From: Parietaria judaica
Taxonomy: Eukaryota; Streptophyta; Magnoliopsida; Rosales; Urticaceae
Length of the DNA: 64,000 bases
Assembly (NCBI GenBank): GCA_954871525.1
Contig: OX940868.1
Span: 27,585,056-27,649,055, forward strand
Direction of reading: 5' to 3'
A model generated the notes under the pieces. It saw nothing but the letters and a program-made list of their open reading frames with translations, searched no databases and was not told the DNA's origin. A program made the translations under genes and the position numbers. Positions 62,158 to 64,000 of the stretch are shown here, piece by piece; position 1 is the first letter of the stretch, and the number at the start of each line of letters is the position of its first letter.

Positions 62158-63041
62158 GGGATAATTAGCGGCAAAAGTGGCCAAAGTTAGGCCAAGTGTG
62201 CAAATAAGTGGCCAAACCGATTTAATATCGGCATAAGTAGCCAAAGTTTACCAAACCGTGGACAGTACAAATTCCATCCATTTCATGTCAACGCCGTTAG
62301 CCACGTCAGCGCTAAAATCGTTATTTTTTCAATTGGTTTGAGATTTTAGGTCAATATATGAAAACATGATATGAACATCAAGAAGACTAATACTAAAATC
62401 AACATTAAAAATAATATATGAATATCAAGAATGAACTTCAAAAATGTTACATGAACAATAAAAACAATATATCAACATCAATAGCACAAAAAACTTCTCT
62501 AATAAATATAAAAATATTGCCTTAAGCAAAAATACCCATTTAGCCACAAGTTTTTTTTTTTTTTAATTACTCATTGTGTGTATTAAAATGAACTAAAATA
62601 TGTATGTTTTAATACGTTTGTACAAAATAAAAATTCCGTTAATAATGTTGGCCTAACATTGTTAGTTAGAGTCGAGGCTAAAATCGAGACTTTGTAATAT
62701 TATTTTATTGAGATATATTTAATTGTTAGAGACCCGAAATTTTGTTTAAGGAAATACCCATTTAGCCACAATATATTTTTAAAAATATTACTCATTATGT
62801 GTATTAAAATGTACCAAAATGGGTAGTGTTTTAAAAACTTTGTAAAAAAAGTGATAATCTCGTTAATAATTTTGGCCTCATTGTTAGTTAGAGCCGGGAC
62901 TAACGGCGTTGACATGAAATGGATGGAATTTGTACTGTCCACGGTGCTGTAAACTTTGGCTACTTATGCCGATATTAAATCGATTTGGCCACTTATTTGC
63001 ACACTTGGCCTAACTTTCGCCACTTTTGCCGCTATTATCCC
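62158..63041. mobile_element. Mutator-type long-TIR MITE, copy 4 (third subfamily)
   Basis: The 884-bp element begins GGGATAATTAGCGGCAAAAG and from the right GGGATAATAGCGGCAAAAG. Arms of about 140 bp share AAGTGTGCAAATAAGTGGCC, ATATCGGCATAAGTAGCC and CCATCCATTTCATGTCAACG. A perfect 9-bp target duplication, TTTATTTTA, lies at 62149-62157 and 63042-63050. An 80-codon frame at 62700-62942 is not convincing. Confidence 0.92.
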
Positions 63042-63050
63042 TTTATTTTA

Positions 63051-64000
63051 TAACTTACATTATTACTTATTGTTTTAGGTCGGTTGCTATAGCCTATAGC
63101 ATCTTGACTTTACATTACGGAGCTTATGCATTGCGTTCTCAAATGAATTAATTAATTTATAAAGGATTTCACAACGAGAGTTTGATGTCGTTTGCTCTCA
63201 AACAAAGAAACCAAACACAATTTAAAATCACATGCTTTGACCCAAAACACAGCTGTGTATAGCATGTCATATTGTTAGTTCAGATGTTTGGAGAGACTTT
63301 CGAGACATTTTAAGACATTAATAATTAGGGTATTATATATATATATATATTAATAATAATAAGGGAAAGACGAGTGTTTAATGATGTATCAAATAATTTG
63401 ACCTGGAAATCTTTCGTGGTATGACTTTCTAAAATAATTCCACTCTGTTCGATCAAGATTTTGGGCTGCTTTTAGAGTATAATATTGTATTAATAAATAG
63501 AATATTCACGCATGGCATTGGCAATTACATGTTCGCAACTTGTTCTTTTTAAATAACACCGTCGGCTTTGTATATATATATGCGAATATTCTATGCAAAA
63601 TATCTACGATTTTTTTATGTTATGGAATTTATTCTACTAAATAAATAAATGCATGTGCGAAGTCAAAAAGGTACGTCATGAAAAGGTGGTCTTGTTGGAT
63701 ATATTAATCACATTTTATATATATACCAAACTTAAGGTTAGACTAATCTGATATATCTAATTACTCACAAAATTATACTTAACACTTTCTCGTCGTGCTC
63801 CTCGTGCATTAACTCCCACGTTTCCATGCGAGTATGCTCGCCTTGCCCCCAGCGTGTATGCTACACGCCCTCCCGGAACATCTTTGCAATACTGTGAGAG
63901 GGCATCGGCCACTTTGTTCTATGCATCTGATCCATGTATTCCACCGAGAATTATAGCCCAAAGGTTTTCTCACCCATTGAAGTTACGGAAAAGGAATCAA
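63051..64000. other. Right edge, no gene recognised
   Basis: AT-rich. From about 63790 the DNA becomes more GC-rich (CTCGTCGTGCTCC, CGCCTTGCCCCCAGC, CACGCCCTCCCGG), possibly the start of a repeat or gene beyond the window. Confidence 0.35.

Noticed and set aside
1..64000. CRISPR arrays, rRNA genes, prokaryotic operons or integrated viral genomes
   Set aside because: None seen; direct repeats are plant tandem repeats and the only retroelement genes are Copia and LINE relics.

Overview
This is a eudicot-like plant nuclear segment: strongly AT-rich, with intron-containing genes (GT/AG junctions), plant-specific protein families, and intergenic DNA made largely of decayed transposons. There are no bacterial operons, CRISPR arrays or rRNA genes. 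The species cannot be fixed from the sequence alone.

Six host genes are supported. (1) The visible part of a plastid-targeted, HEXXH-motif metalloprotease-like gene on the minus strand, running off the left edge (146-1657). (2,3) Two tandem genes for small secreted LysM-domain proteins on the plus strand (3939-4696 and 7275-7748), duplicated together with a promoter block. (4) A four-exon STP-type H+/hexose symporter on the minus strand (14146-17255). (5) An intronless armadillo-repeat protein on the minus strand (39972-41696). (6) A ten-exon external alternative NADH dehydrogenase with an EF-hand (NDB2-like) on the minus strand (58023-61400). They act in separate processes (plastid proteolysis, cell-wall glycan binding, sugar uptake, protein scaffolding, mitochondrial respiration) and form no cluster.

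The rest is mobile DNA. At 33965-38016 lies a minus-strand Copia retrotransposon with identical 148-bp LTRs, a perfect 5-bp target duplication and an initiator-Met primer-binding site, but with a gutted gag, a frameshift and a nonsense codon. Four long-terminal-inverted-repeat Mutator-type MITEs (26940-27735, 28764-29547, 42237-43372, 62158-63041) share a GGGWTAATWGCGGCAA-like end and have 9-bp AT-only target duplications (three perfect, one with a single mismatch). Several older copies of the same end type lie near 8045, 15936, 17737, 43736 and 55694. hAT-type elements with 8-bp target duplications occur at 19929-20259 (nested in a larger hAT element, 19893-21023) and 54139-54645. A tRNA-derived SINE, a probable LTR fragment with a TATA box, a LINE RNase H relic and several tandem repeats fill further space.

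Long stretches (9863-14145, 21032-26930, 29557-33959, 44949-51650, 56049-58022) show no gene I can support. Only a few orphan exon-like open frames stand out there. I found no clearly new biological system. The strongest points for follow-up are the MITE family, the young but defective Copia copy, the duplicated LysM promoter and the odd GTCTA-rich foldback element at 9114-9862.
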